Assembly: GCF_000425565.1 (NCBI RefSeq)
Contig: NZ_AUDR01000013.1
Span: 1 to 64,000 of the forward strand
Reading direction: 5' to 3'
DNA length: 64,000 nt
Origin: Tepidiphilus margaritifer DSM 15129
GTDB lineage: Bacteria; Pseudomonadota; Gammaproteobacteria; Burkholderiales; Rhodocyclaceae
Each line of letters opens with the position of its first letter. Position 1 is the stretch's first letter. This document shows positions 37,176 to 47,428 of the stretch, piece by piece. The translations under genes and the position numbers were made by a program. Below the pieces are notes generated by a model, which saw only the letters and a program-made list of their open reading frames with translations, did not search any database and was not told where the DNA came from.

Positions 37176-38314
37176 GCGCCAGCGGAGTGGGGTTGGTCGC
37201 GGCGCAGGAGCGCGGCACGGGCGATTTGGGAGTGGTGATCGAGCGGGCGAGCGGCAGCGTGCTTATCGTGGCGTACTCCAAGCCCGAGGTGCTCGCCCGT
37301 GTCGAAGGATTGGGGGATCTGTCGCACGCTTCGGTGGTTTTCTCGCGCGATCAGCGCTTCGCCTACGTCTTCGGGCGCGATGGGGCGCTCACCAAGCTCG
37401 ATCTGCTGCGACCGGGCATCGTCGCGCGGGTGCAGCAGGCAGGAAATTCCATCGGTGGAGCGATTTCGCAGGACGGACGTCTCGTGGTGGCCCAGAACTA
37501 CGAGCCTGGCGGCATCGTGGCGTTCGACGCCGACGATCTACATCGGGTGGCCGAAGTACCGGCCAAAGCGGGGCCGGACGGCAAGGCCGCGAAAGTGGTA
37601 GGGCTCGCCGATCTGCCCGGGCAGCGTTTCGCCTATGCGCTCTTCGATGCCGGCGAGATTTGTGTGAGCGACTTCTCCGTGCCCGATGCCCCGCGTACGG
37701 AGTGCGCCCCCGCCGGTCGCCAGCCCTACGACGGACTGGTGACGCCGGACGGGCGTTTCTACCTTGCCGGGCTCTTCGGTGAGGATGGCGTGGCGCTGTG
37801 GGATTCCTGGCATCCCGAGGTCGGGGTGCGTCGTATCATCGACGGATATGGCCGGGGCGAGGCCCCTCTGCCTGTCTATAAGATGCCACATCTGCGGGGT
37901 TGGGCGCAGGCCGGGGAGCGTCTCTTCCTGCCGGCGATTGGGCGGCATGAAGTATTGGTCGTCGATCGGCGCGACTGGCGCGAGCTCGGTCGCGTGGCAG
38001 TAGCAGGGCAGCCCGTCTTCGTCATGGCCCGCCCCGACGGGCGAGAGATCTGGGTGAACTTCGCGCTCCCCGACAACGGCCGCGTGCAGGTGATCGATGC
38101 CGAGACGCTGACGGTACGGGATACGCTCGAACCGGAGCAGGCGGTACTACACATGGAATTCACGCCAAAAGGAGATCAGGTGTGGGTGTCGTGCCGCGAC
38201 GACGACCGCGTCGTGGTCTACGATGCGCTGACGCATCGTGAGCGCAGCCGTTTCATGGCTCGCAGCCCGAGCGGCATCTTCTTCACCTATCGCGCCACGC
38301 GTTTTGGGATGTGA
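37112..38314 (+). CDS. nirF: Heme d1 biosynthesis protein NirF
   Basis: 400 aa from ATG 37112, which follows GGAGG. The N-terminal membrane or signal segment (ARWLVFALSASGVGLVAAQ) is followed by a propeller related to the NirS d1 domain (HASVVFSRDQRFAYVFGRDG, KMPHLRGWAQAG, VVYDALTHRERSRF). NirF acts late in heme d1 synthesis, probably as a dehydrogenase. The start is inside nirC, a long overlap. Confidence 0.92.
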   Translation: MDRRTLTARISSIARWLVFALSASGVGLVAAQERGTGDLGVVIERASGSVLIVAYSKPEVLARVEGLGDLSHASVVFSRDQRFAYVFGRDGALTKLDLLRPGIVARVQQAGNSIGGAISQDGRLVVAQNYEPGGIVAFDADDLHRVAEVPAKAGPDGKAAKVVGLADLPGQRFAYALFDAGEICVSDFSVPDAPRTECAPAGRQPYDGLVTPDGRFYLAGLFGEDGVALWDSWHPEVGVRRIIDGYGRGEAPLPVYKMPHLRGWAQAGERLFLPAIGRHEVLVVDRRDWRELGRVAVAGQPVFVMARPDGREIWVNFALPDNGRVQVIDAETLTVRDTLEPEQAVLHMEFTPKGDQVWVSCRDDDRVVVYDALTHRERSRFMARSPSGIFFTYRATRFGM

Positions 38315-38318
38315 TCCG

Positions 38319-39290
38319 ATGGATGCATTGCTTTCTTTCGTCAATCGCTGGCAACGGGGTTTCCCGCTCGTGCCGTCCCCTTTCGCAGGGATCGCCGCGC
38401 AGGAGGAGCGAACGGAGACGGAAGTGATCGAATCCTTTGCTATGGCCCGGACGGCAGGATGGATGGCGCGGCTAGGGCCGGTATGGGCACCGCGGCGCCT
38501 TGGATGGAGCACGCTCGCGGCGGCGCGTGTGCCGCCCGACAAGCTCGACGCGGTCGCCGAATGCGTGAGCGTCTTTTCCGAGGTCAACCACAACTACGCC
38601 CGCGAGGACGAATGGAATCTGTGGTTCGTGCTCACGTCTCCTTCCGAAGCGCGGGGCCGCGCGGTGCTCGTGGCAATCGAGAGGGCGCTGGGCGTGCCGG
38701 TGATCGCCTTGCCGTTGCGGGCCGAATTCTTCATCGATCTCGGGTTCGATCTGTCCGGCGAAGGGCGATGCACGCCGACCACCATGGAGGTGCTACCGCA
38801 GGCGAGTCTTCCAGCCGAGATGGAACCCTTGGTACGTGAGCTCTCGGCAGGTTTGCCGCTGGTACCGCGTCCCTATGCCGCCGTGGGCGAGGCGATCGGT
38901 TGGTCGGAGACGGCGGTGATCGCCCAGCTCGAGCAGTGGATCGGCACGAGGGTGGTGCGCCGCATCGGGGCGGTGCTACGGCACCGCCGGCTCGGCTATC
39001 GGGACAATGCCATGTGCGTGTGGGACGTGCCCGATGACGAGGTGCGTGCGGTGGGTGAACGGCTCGCCTGTGAGCCGGCGGTGACCTTGTGCTACGAACG
39101 CTTCCGTGCACCGCCATACTGGCCTTACAACCTCTATGTGATGATCCATGGACGCGATCGCGACACGGTGTCGCGCGAGCGTCATCGTTTGGGACAGAAA
39201 CTCGGACTCGATCGCTGGCCGCATCGGATGCTTTTCAGTACGAAAGAATACAAACAGACTGGGGCGGATTACACGGGACGGGAACGATGA
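38319..39290 (+). CDS. nirDL: Siroheme decarboxylase, fused NirD-NirL
   Basis: 323 aa: two AsnC/Lrp-like halves (about 1-160 and 170-323), each with a winged helix and an RxxRxG-type block (RLGPVWAPRRLGW; RIGAVLRHRRLGYRDNAMCVWDV). Together with NirG and NirH it converts siroheme to didecarboxysiroheme on the way to heme d1. Fusion of the D and L parts is known in several denitrifiers. It starts at ATG 38319, 5 bases after nirF. Confidence 0.9.
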   Translation: MDALLSFVNRWQRGFPLVPSPFAGIAAQEERTETEVIESFAMARTAGWMARLGPVWAPRRLGWSTLAAARVPPDKLDAVAECVSVFSEVNHNYAREDEWNLWFVLTSPSEARGRAVLVAIERALGVPVIALPLRAEFFIDLGFDLSGEGRCTPTTMEVLPQASLPAEMEPLVRELSAGLPLVPRPYAAVGEAIGWSETAVIAQLEQWIGTRVVRRIGAVLRHRRLGYRDNAMCVWDVPDDEVRAVGERLACEPAVTLCYERFRAPPYWPYNLYVMIHGRDRDTVSRERHRLGQKLGLDRWPHRMLFSTKEYKQTGADYTGRER

Positions 39291-39754
39291 GGGAAAGAGC
39301 GCCGGCGACACTCGACGATCTCGACCGGCGGTTGCTGTGGGCGCTGCAGGACGACCTGCCGCTGTGTGAGCTACCTTTCGCCGATCTGGCCGAACGGCTC
39401 GGCGTGAGCGAAGAGGATGTGCTGCAGCGGCTGCGGCGCTATCTCGCCGAGGGGATCGTGACGCGTTTCGGACCCTTCTTCCAGGTCGAGCGCCTAGGCG
39501 GTGCATTCTGCCTCGCGGCCATGGCGGTGCCCGAGGAACGCTTCGAGGAGGTGGCGGCCCTCGTCGGGGCCTTTCCCCAGGTGGCGCACAATTACCGTCG
39601 CGAACATGCGCTCAATATGTGGTTCGTGCTCGCGGCCACGCGCCCTGAGGGGATCGCCGAGACGGCGCGGGCGATCGAGGATGCCGTCTCTCTGCCGGTG
39701 TGGCTCTTCCCCAAGGAGCGCGAATATTTCATGCGCTTGAGGTTGCGTCCATGA
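39287..39754 (+). CDS. nirG: Siroheme decarboxylase subunit NirG
   Basis: 155 aa. An AsnC-like HTH (LDDLDRRLLWALQDDLPLCE, RLGVSEEDVLQRLRRYLAEG) is followed by the RAM-like domain with VTRFGPFFQVERLGG and VAHNYRREHALNMWFVLAA. Partner of NirDL and NirH. ATGA overlaps at both ends indicate translational coupling. G versus H naming follows gene order. Confidence 0.85.
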   Translation: MRERAPATLDDLDRRLLWALQDDLPLCELPFADLAERLGVSEEDVLQRLRRYLAEGIVTRFGPFFQVERLGGAFCLAAMAVPEERFEEVAALVGAFPQVAHNYRREHALNMWFVLAATRPEGIAETARAIEDAVSLPVWLFPKEREYFMRLRLRP

Positions 39755-40260
39755 ACGGCGAGGTGCCCTTCGTGCCCGACGAGCGGGATCGTCGTTTGAT
39801 GCTCGCCGTCGAGGGCGGATTGCCGCTCGAAGTGCGACCGTACCACGCCCTCGCCGAGCGCCTGGGCTGGATGCCGGAAGAAGTCTTCGAGCGGCTCGCG
39901 CGGCTGCGTTCGACCGGCGTGATCCGTCGCATCGCCGCCGCCCCCAACCACTATGCGCTGGGCTACGTCGCCAACGGCATGAGCGTGTGGGACGTGGATG
40001 ATGAATACGTCGATGACATCGGACGCTGGCTCGCCGAGCAGGGCGAAGTGAGCCATTGCTATCGTCGACCACGTGCCCTGCCGCTGTGGCACTACAACTT
40101 GTTCGCCATGTTCCACGCACGCGAGCGCGTCGAAGTGGAGCGGGCGGTCGCCTCTGCCGCGGCCCTGCTCGCCGCGCGCTTTCCGGAGGCCGTGCGTGCT
40201 CACGAGGTGTTGTTCTCCAGCCGTATCCTGAAAAAGACGGGTGTGCGGCTGCATTTCTGA
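39751..40260 (+). CDS. nirH: Siroheme decarboxylase subunit NirH
   Basis: 169 aa, same fold as NirG: HTH (RPYHALAERLGWMPEEVFERLARLR), VIRRIAAAPNHYALGYVANGMSVWDV and VSHCYRRPRALPLWHYNLFAMFH. It forms the decarboxylase with NirDL and NirG. The start overlaps the nirG stop by 4 bases. Confidence 0.87.
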   Translation: MNGEVPFVPDERDRRLMLAVEGGLPLEVRPYHALAERLGWMPEEVFERLARLRSTGVIRRIAAAPNHYALGYVANGMSVWDVDDEYVDDIGRWLAEQGEVSHCYRRPRALPLWHYNLFAMFHARERVEVERAVASAAALLAARFPEAVRAHEVLFSSRILKKTGVRLHF

Positions 40261-40273
40261 AAGGAGCAGGACC

Positions 40274-41413
40274 GTGTTTCGCCTGAGCGCCTTCGTCGAA
40301 GAACTCTTTTCGCCCACGCCCGTCGGGCCACGGCGCCGTCCGCCGGGACCGGTGGTGATCTGGAACCTGATCCGGCGCTGCAACCTCGCTTGTGAGCACT
40401 GCTATTCCCTATCGGCCGACGCCGACTTCGCCGGCGAGCTCACCACCGCCGAGGCGCTCGCCGTGATCGACGACCTGGCGCGCTTTCGTGTGCCGGCGTT
40501 GATCCTTTCCGGCGGCGAACCCCTGCTGCGCCCTGATCTCTTTACCCTGGCTGCGTACGCCAAAGCGCAGGGGATGTACGTGGCGCTGTCGACCAACGGT
40601 ACGCTCATCGACGAGGCGATGCTCGATCGCATCGCCACGGCCGAGTTCGACTATGTGGGCATCAGTCTCGACGGACTGGAGGCCACACATGATCGATTTC
40701 GCCGCCACGTCGGGGCGTTCGCCGCCAGCGCCCGGGCCGTGCGTGGCGCCGTGGCGCGCGGTCTCAAGGTGGGAGTGCGTTTTACGCTCACCGAAGGCAA
40801 CGCCAGTGATCTCTTGCCACTGCTCGATTGGGTACGCGCCGAGGGGGTGCCGCGATTCTATCTCTCGCACCTGAACTACGCCGGCCGTGGCCGCAAGAAC
40901 CGGGAACAGGACGCGGCGGTGCAGACCGCCCGTTGGGCGATGGAAACGCTCTTCGAGCGTTGCCTGCAGGAGCGGCAGGAGGGAACGAGGCGCGAATACA
41001 CCACCGGCAACCAGGATGCCGACGGCGCCTTCTTTCTGCTGTGGGTGCGACGTCGTTTCCCCGAGCGGGCGGCGCACATCGAGGCCAAGCTGCAGCAATG
41101 GGGTGGCAACGCGAGCGGCGTCAATGTGGCCAACATCGACAATCTCGGTAAGGTGCATCCGGACACGATGTGGTGGCACCTGCGGCTCGGCGACGTGCGC
41201 GAGCGCCCGTTCTCGGCCATCTGGTCCGATCCGGACGACGTGCTGCTGGCACGACTGCGCGAACATCCCCGTCGGCTCGAGGGGCGCTGCGCCCGCTGCC
41301 GCTTCCTCGCTCTATGCAATGGCAGCTCGCGCGTGCGTGCCAAGATTGGTGCAGGATCTCCCTGGGGGGAAGATCCTGGTTGCTACCTCTACGACGAGGA
41401 GATCGCCACGTGA
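40274..41413 (+). CDS. nirJ: Radical SAM heme d1 synthesis enzyme NirJ
   Basis: 379 aa from GTG 40274, which follows AAGGAG. The radical SAM cluster is C36-x3-C40-x2-C43 (CNLACEHC). A C-terminal SPASM-like region carries extra Cys (CARCRFLALCNG and GCYLYDEE) for an auxiliary FeS cluster. NirJ removes propionate side chains of didecarboxysiroheme to install the d1 oxo groups. Confidence 0.94.
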   Translation: MFRLSAFVEELFSPTPVGPRRRPPGPVVIWNLIRRCNLACEHCYSLSADADFAGELTTAEALAVIDDLARFRVPALILSGGEPLLRPDLFTLAAYAKAQGMYVALSTNGTLIDEAMLDRIATAEFDYVGISLDGLEATHDRFRRHVGAFAASARAVRGAVARGLKVGVRFTLTEGNASDLLPLLDWVRAEGVPRFYLSHLNYAGRGRKNREQDAAVQTARWAMETLFERCLQERQEGTRREYTTGNQDADGAFFLLWVRRRFPERAAHIEAKLQQWGGNASGVNVANIDNLGKVHPDTMWWHLRLGDVRERPFSAIWSDPDDVLLARLREHPRRLEGRCARCRFLALCNGSSRVRAKIGAGSPWGEDPGCYLYDEEIAT

Positions 41414-42954
41414 AACCCTTCCTTGCCTGTCTCGTCGCCGCGCTCGGTGTCACCTCCTTCGCCCGAGCCGAGGAACCCGCCGTTCTCTACGCCCGGCATT
41501 GCGCGAGCTGTCATGGCCCCGATCGCTGGGGGCAATTGGGGCCAGCGTTGCTGCCCGAGAGCTTGGAGCGTCTGCGGGCACCGCAAATCGCAGCAGTGAT
41601 CCGCGATGGCCGCCCCGCCACGCAAATGCCCTCTTTTGCCGGCACGCTCGCCGAGGAGGACTTCGCCGCGCTCGCCGCTTGGTTGCTGCGTCCCGGGATC
41701 GAGCCACCCCAGTGGGACGAAGCCCACATCCGTGCCAGTCGCGAGGCGCAACCGCCGCGTCTGCTCGCGAGGCCGATCCATGAGGCCGACCCGCGCAATC
41801 TCTTCGTCGTGGTCGAGCAAGGGGATCATCACTTGAGCGTGCTTGACGGCGATCGCTTCACCGTGCTCGCCCGCCTGCCAACGCATTTCGCCGTACATGG
41901 CGGGCCGAAATTCTCGCCGGACGGACGCTTCGTCTACACCGCCTCGCGCGACGGCTGGGTGGAGAAATTCGACCTGTGGGCGCTCGAACGCGTGGCCCAG
42001 GTTCGGGTCGGCATCAACGCACGCAACCTCGCAGTCTCGGCGGACGGGCGCTTCGTGGCCGTGGCCAATTACCTCCCTCATACCCTAGTCATTCTCGACG
42101 CCGATCTCGAACCGGTGAAGATTCTCACGGCGGCGAGCCGCGACGGCAAGACCGAGTCGCGTGTCTCGGCCGTCTATGACGCAGCCCCTCGCCGTAGTTT
42201 CGTCGTCGCACTCAAGGACATCCCGCAATTGTGGGAAGTGAGCTACGACGAGCACGCCGCTCCAATCTATGATGGCCTGGTGCACGATTTTCGCATGGCC
42301 GAGGCACTCGCTCATCCTGGTTTTTTGCATCCGCGCCGCGTCGACCTGGATTTGGTGCTCGACGATTTCTTCTTCGATCCCTCTTACCGCCGTGTGCTCG
42401 GAGCGTCGCGCGAGGGCCGCGCCCAGGTGATCGACCTCGACATCGGTCGCCCGGTGGCCGAACTCGCCCTCGACGGCATGCCGCATCTAGGCTCTGGCGT
42501 GATCTTCGAACGACAGGGACGAACCCTCATGGCCTCGACCAACCTCCAGCGTCCCGTGTTGTCGGTGATCGATCTGGGCGACTGGCATATCGTCGCCGAG
42601 GTGCACTTGTGTGGGCAGGGATTCTTCGTGCGCACCCACGAGAACAGCCGCTATGCCTTCGTCGATAGCATGATGACGAAAGATTGCCGTGACGGTTTGC
42701 AGGTTTTCGACAAAGAAACGCTGCAGATCGTCGCGACGCTACGTCCCGAACCCGGGAAAACTTTCGCGCACGTCGAATTTACGCGCGACGGCCGCCATGC
42801 GCTCGCGAGCGTCATGGAGCCGACTCCCGATGGCGCCCTATGGGTGATCGATACGCAGACGCTGCAGCTCGTGCGCCGCATCCCCATGAACAAGCCCATC
42901 GGCAAGTACAACGTCGCGAACAAGTTGGAACGTTCCGGCGGTACCAGCCACTGA
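41410..42954 (+). CDS. nirN: Cytochrome NirN, dihydro-heme d1 dehydrogenase
   Basis: 514 aa from GTG 41410 (GTGA overlap with nirJ). The signal peptide ends at about ARA (20), heme site CASCH (31-35), then a NirS-like d1 propeller (RLPTHFAVHGGPKFSPDGRFVYTASRDG; AHPGFLHPRR). NirN performs the final dehydrogenation to heme d1 and hands it to NirS. Last gene of the operon, convergent with norB; the 56-base gap shows no strong terminator. Confidence 0.92.
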   Translation: MKPFLACLVAALGVTSFARAEEPAVLYARHCASCHGPDRWGQLGPALLPESLERLRAPQIAAVIRDGRPATQMPSFAGTLAEEDFAALAAWLLRPGIEPPQWDEAHIRASREAQPPRLLARPIHEADPRNLFVVVEQGDHHLSVLDGDRFTVLARLPTHFAVHGGPKFSPDGRFVYTASRDGWVEKFDLWALERVAQVRVGINARNLAVSADGRFVAVANYLPHTLVILDADLEPVKILTAASRDGKTESRVSAVYDAAPRRSFVVALKDIPQLWEVSYDEHAAPIYDGLVHDFRMAEALAHPGFLHPRRVDLDLVLDDFFFDPSYRRVLGASREGRAQVIDLDIGRPVAELALDGMPHLGSGVIFERQGRTLMASTNLQRPVLSVIDLGDWHIVAEVHLCGQGFFVRTHENSRYAFVDSMMTKDCRDGLQVFDKETLQIVATLRPEPGKTFAHVEFTRDGRHALASVMEPTPDGALWVIDTQTLQLVRRIPMNKPIGKYNVANKLERSGGTSH

Positions 42955-43010
42955 AACGTTCGGAGGAAAGAAAGAGCGGAGAGACAAGCCCCCGCCCTTT
43001 GTCGTCCGGC

Positions 43011-44429
<1,419 letters not shown>

Positions 44430-44861
44430 TCATCCTTCGATGTTGGGGGGCCAGCCGGCCGTGTCGATCTCGGAGACATAGCGCAGGAACTCGACCAGGT
44501 CGTCGAGCTGCCGTTCGCTGAGATGGAACTGCGGCATCTGGCGGCGACCGGGCGCGCCGGTGGGTTGGCTCTGGATCCAGGCTTTGATGAATTCCGGTCC
44601 GCGCCGTTTATAGACGTTGCCCAGTTCAGGGGCGAAATAGGCGCCTTCGCCGAGCAGCGTATGGCACCCGATGCAGTTGTTCTCCTCCCAGATGCGCTTG
44701 CCGGCGGCGATGGCCGGATTGGCCACGATCTGTGCGCGCTGATCGCGCTGCGGCAGCACGCTCTCGGTGTGCAGCGTCACACCGAGGAACAAGAGGACGG
44801 AAAAGAGCGTACCGCCATAGAACATGTTGCGAGCGGCGCTCGTGCTGAAGAATGACGCCAT
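44430..44861 (-). CDS. norC: Nitric oxide reductase cytochrome c subunit
   Basis: 143 aa from ATG 44861, which follows CAGGAGAGAAAC. An N-terminal membrane anchor (FYGGTLFSVLLFLGVTLH) is followed by heme site CIGCH (63-67) and a distal Met in RQMPQFHLSE. It passes electrons to NorB. A perfect FNR/DNR box lies upstream at 44918. Order norC-norB. Confidence 0.96.
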   Translation of the reverse strand: MASFFSTSAARNMFYGGTLFSVLLFLGVTLHTESVLPQRDQRAQIVANPAIAAGKRIWEENNCIGCHTLLGEGAYFAPELGNVYKRRGPEFIKAWIQSQPTGAPGRRQMPQFHLSERQLDDLVEFLRYVSEIDTAGWPPNIEG

Positions 44862-44917
44862 GTTTCTCTCCTGGGGATACGGCGGCCCCAGGATAGGGAA
44901 GGGCGGGCCGCGACGCA

Positions 44918-44931
44918 TTGATTCGCATCAA
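44918..44931. promoter_or_regulatory. Perfect FNR/DNR box upstream of norC
   Basis: TTGATTCGCATCAA is an exact TTGAT-N4-ATCAA. Its centre is about 63 bases from the norC ATG, suited to class II activation with a leader of about 22 bases. It lies 15 bases beyond the SirB stop. Confidence 0.85.
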
Positions 44932-44945
44932 GTAGCGCGGCCCCT

Positions 44946-45329
44946 TCAGCCGAACCACCCCCAGGGCGACTTTCGCAGCGCACAGCCTACGATCTGGGCA
45001 AAGGCGCAAAGGGCGAGGACGAGAGCGATTCGTCGCCCGCGTGGGGTATGACCACGCCCGAGGGCGATCGAACCGGCGACGATATAGACGAGCAACCAGA
45101 GGAGCTTTGCGCCGAACCAGGGAACGGCGAAGGGCGAGAGGCGCCGAAGGACGGCAAGACCGATGCCGGCGGCGAAGAGCAGCGTGTCGTTGACGTGCGG
45201 TAGGATGCGCAGCAGAGGTCGCCGCAGGAGCGTGGGGCGATACCCCGTGAGGAAGTATCGGACGAGGAATCCGGTCAAGCTCAGACCGACGAAGGTGAGG
45301 TGCAAGAGCTTGAGGGTGGCGTAGTCCAT
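44946..45329 (-). CDS. SirB-family membrane protein
   Basis: 127 aa from ATG 45329 with about four membrane helices (LHLTFVGLSLTGFLVRYFLTG, HVNDTLLFAAGIGLAVL, KLLWLLVYIVAGSIALGRG, IALVLALCAFAQIVGCAL). The LKxLHxxxVxxSxxxFxxR pattern and HVNDTxLxxAGxxL match SirB/YchQ proteins, whose role is not established. It is the last gene of the hemerythrin-DUF2249-membrane protein-SirB run, with only 5 bases between it and the previous gene. Confidence 0.75.
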   Translation of the reverse strand: MDYATLKLLHLTFVGLSLTGFLVRYFLTGYRPTLLRRPLLRILPHVNDTLLFAAGIGLAVLRRLSPFAVPWFGAKLLWLLVYIVAGSIALGRGHTPRGRRIALVLALCAFAQIVGCALRKSPWGWFG

Positions 45330-45334
45330 GGCGC

Positions 45335-46624
45335 TCACCGCGGCGAGGGATTCGCTTCGGTCTGCGGCGGCACCGTCTGCGGCCAATGGCGGTAGGTGCG
45401 TACCGCGAGCCAGAGGATGTATCCCATTTGCACTGCGCAGGCGAGCACTGCCAGCCCTGCCAGGCGTATGAGCGGTTCGGGCAAGAGCAACCCGGCGAGG
45501 AGCAGCACGGTGGTGATTCCATGGCCCTGCCAGAGCCGATCAGCCTGTACTTCGGGCGTGATGCGCAGCATCGTCGGGGGGAATCCCTGACGACCGGGGC
45601 GTTGCTGCAGATGCAACCACGTGAGGAAAGGCAGGATCTTCACCCACATGCCGCAGATCACCGCGGCGAATCCACCCCAGAAGACGGTCACGCCGACCCA
45701 CCAGGGCGAGAGGACGTCGCCCGCCGCAAGGAGCGCCAGCAGCGGTGCGACCAGGGCCGAGCCCATGGCGACCCGCCACAGTTTCCAGGTGGCGTCATGC
45801 CGCGGGCGCTTGCTGCGCGCTTGCAGCTGCAGCGTCTGCACCGCGAACGGCGGCACGAGGATCAGGGCCCCGAGCACGGCCACCGCTTCGGCCGCCCGTG
45901 CACCCCATCCCATTGCGGCGGCGACGGAGAACGGCAGCAGCCACAGCAACCGCCCCCAGCGTGCACGGAATTTTTCTGGATAAGGAGGGGTGAGCTGGAA
46001 CATTGGCACCACCGCGTAGGCGATCGCCGCCACCAGTCCCAATCCCCACACGCTCCAGGCGCTCACCACGTGCCAGCTCACCCAGGCGAAATGATCCGCC
46101 AGCCAGATTCCTTCGCGCTGCGCGAGCAAGCCCAGCCCCAGCAGCGCCGTGAGCGAGAACCCGACCAGTGCCCGGCGCAGATCTCCGCCGGCGGGATTGC
46201 GGGCAGACGCTAGGGCGAGAAAGGCGAGGGAGAGGAAAACGGCGAGCGTGCCGGCAAGCAGGATGGCGGCCGCTACCGTCAAGGTTCGGTTCGGCCAGAG
46301 AAAGGAGGCGACGAGCAACGACACGCCTGCGCCCCAGAGGGCAGGCAACGCGTGCCAGCGAAACATCACCGGCGGCCAGACGGCGCCGGCGAGCACCGGT
46401 AGTACCTGCACCGACGCCCCCAGCATCACGCTGCCCATGAAACCGAGTGCCGTGACGTGTGTGAGTGCGAGCGCGGCCGGTGTCCAGCGGCTGAGTACGG
46501 CGGTGGGTCCTTCGAAGAAAAGCAACAGGCCAGCGAGCGCGAGCATGGGGGGCGCGAGCGCGAACCAGCGCAGCGGCACCGTATAAGGCGGCGAGGATTT
46601 GACGTCCAGGGGCAGAGCTTTCAT
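45335..46624 (-). CDS. Polytopic membrane protein, NnrS-like, NO-stress cluster
   Basis: 429 aa, about 12 membrane helices. The N-terminal YTVPLRWFALAPPMLALAGL and ALTHVTALGFMGSVMLGASVQVLPVLAG, with repeated His positions on helices (HVVSAWSVWGLG; HLQQRPGRQGFPP), resemble heme-binding NnrS/NorB-related permeases often found in denitrification loci. I cannot assign a function. It is coupled by ATGA overlap to the DUF2249 gene, inside a set headed by a DNR-box promoter. Confidence 0.6.
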   Translation of the reverse strand: MKALPLDVKSSPPYTVPLRWFALAPPMLALAGLLLFFEGPTAVLSRWTPAALALTHVTALGFMGSVMLGASVQVLPVLAGAVWPPVMFRWHALPALWGAGVSLLVASFLWPNRTLTVAAAILLAGTLAVFLSLAFLALASARNPAGGDLRRALVGFSLTALLGLGLLAQREGIWLADHFAWVSWHVVSAWSVWGLGLVAAIAYAVVPMFQLTPPYPEKFRARWGRLLWLLPFSVAAAMGWGARAAEAVAVLGALILVPPFAVQTLQLQARSKRPRHDATWKLWRVAMGSALVAPLLALLAAGDVLSPWWVGVTVFWGGFAAVICGMWVKILPFLTWLHLQQRPGRQGFPPTMLRITPEVQADRLWQGHGITTVLLLAGLLLPEPLIRLAGLAVLACAVQMGYILWLAVRTYRHWPQTVPPQTEANPSPR

Positions 46625-46911
46625 CGCGCATTCGTTCCCATGCCGTCCACGGGGCGGAAGAGATGGATCTCGACCGTGCCGTCGTCGTGGACATACTCCC
46701 GATGCGCCCAACCCTCCGGTTCGATCGCCTCGAACAGCGGCCAAGGGACGCGATAGAGCAGCAAGCGCACCCAGCGCCCGGATTCCAGCCGCTCGAGCAA
46801 CTCGAGCGTGCGCACGAAAGGATCGGGCGGCAGCAGCTCCCGTGCGTCGAAGAGCAGCACGTCTTCCGGAGCGTAACCTTCGGGGGCGCGGTGGAATGCA
46901 GTGGGGTCCAT
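46621..46911 (-). CDS. DUF2249 domain protein
   Basis: 96 aa. The pattern LLFDARELLPPDPFVRTLELLERLESG, then VRLLLYRVPWPLFEAIEPEGWAHRE and VEIHLFRP, matches DUF2249 (COG4309), small proteins often fused to or next to hemerythrin domains in NO and denitrification clusters. Biochemical role unknown. The start overlaps the hemerythrin stop by one base and the stop overlaps the next ATG. Confidence 0.75.
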   Translation of the reverse strand: MDPTAFHRAPEGYAPEDVLLFDARELLPPDPFVRTLELLERLESGRWVRLLLYRVPWPLFEAIEPEGWAHREYVHDDGTVEIHLFRPVDGMGTNAR

Positions 46912-47354
46912 CAGGGCGAGTTCGCGGCCAGCCGTTGGACGAGTGCTTCTTGCTGCCCGGCACCCAGTACTTGATCGCACATGGGGTAGAGCACGTTCTC
47001 TTCCTTCATATTGTGTTGTTGCAGCATCACGAGCAGCGTCTCGAGGAGATCGCGCGCCGCCTCCGTCTCTTTTGCCTCGAGGGCGGATGCGAGCGGCGCG
47101 AAGAGCTCGCGTATCTGCGCGTGCTCGAGCCGCATCACCTCGGTGGGACCGCCGTTCATGCCTGTGGCAGCCTCGAAGGCGGGAAAGAGCGCTTCTTCCT
47201 CGATGAGGAAGTGGTGTTGCAGTTCGGCTTGCAGCGTTTCCCAGGCGCCGAGCGCCGCATCCACGGAGCCGGTGAGCAGTGCCGCTTCCAGCGCCGCGAA
47301 TCCTTCATCACTGCGGCGATGATCGTGGGTGAATCGCGTGGTGATCGTGCTCAT
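46911..47354 (-). CDS. Hemerythrin HHE-domain protein
   Basis: 147 aa from ATG 47354. Di-iron ligands are visible: H10/H12 in FTHDHRRSD, H47/H48 and the Glu cluster in LQHHFLIEEEALFP, H78 in LEHAQI, and H114/E118 in QQHNMKEENVLYP. Such proteins sense or detoxify NO/O2 or repair iron centres. A near-perfect FNR/DNR box is 61 bases upstream, so induction during denitrification is likely. First gene of a four-gene run ending at SirB. Confidence 0.87.
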   Translation of the reverse strand: MSTITTRFTHDHRRSDEGFAALEAALLTGSVDAALGAWETLQAELQHHFLIEEEALFPAFEAATGMNGGPTEVMRLEHAQIRELFAPLASALEAKETEAARDLLETLLVMLQQHNMKEENVLYPMCDQVLGAGQQEALVQRLAANSP

Positions 47355-47414
47355 GGCGTGTCTCCGCGTCGGGGTTCCTGGCACGCACTGTAGCGGGGCA
47401 CTGCACCCGGTGCC

Positions 47415-47428
47415 TTGATGCGGGTCAA
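47415..47428. promoter_or_regulatory. FNR/DNR box for the hemerythrin operon, overlapping the waaC stop
   Basis: TTGATGCGGGTCAA matches TTGAT-N4-ATCAA at 9 of 10 positions. Its centre is 67 bases from the hemerythrin ATG. The right half-site includes the waaC stop codon (47425-47427), so the box is shared with coding sequence. Confidence 0.75.

Noticed and set aside
42955-43010. Bidirectional terminator between nirN and norB
   Set aside because: No stable hairpin with a T run could be drawn in the 56-base gap.
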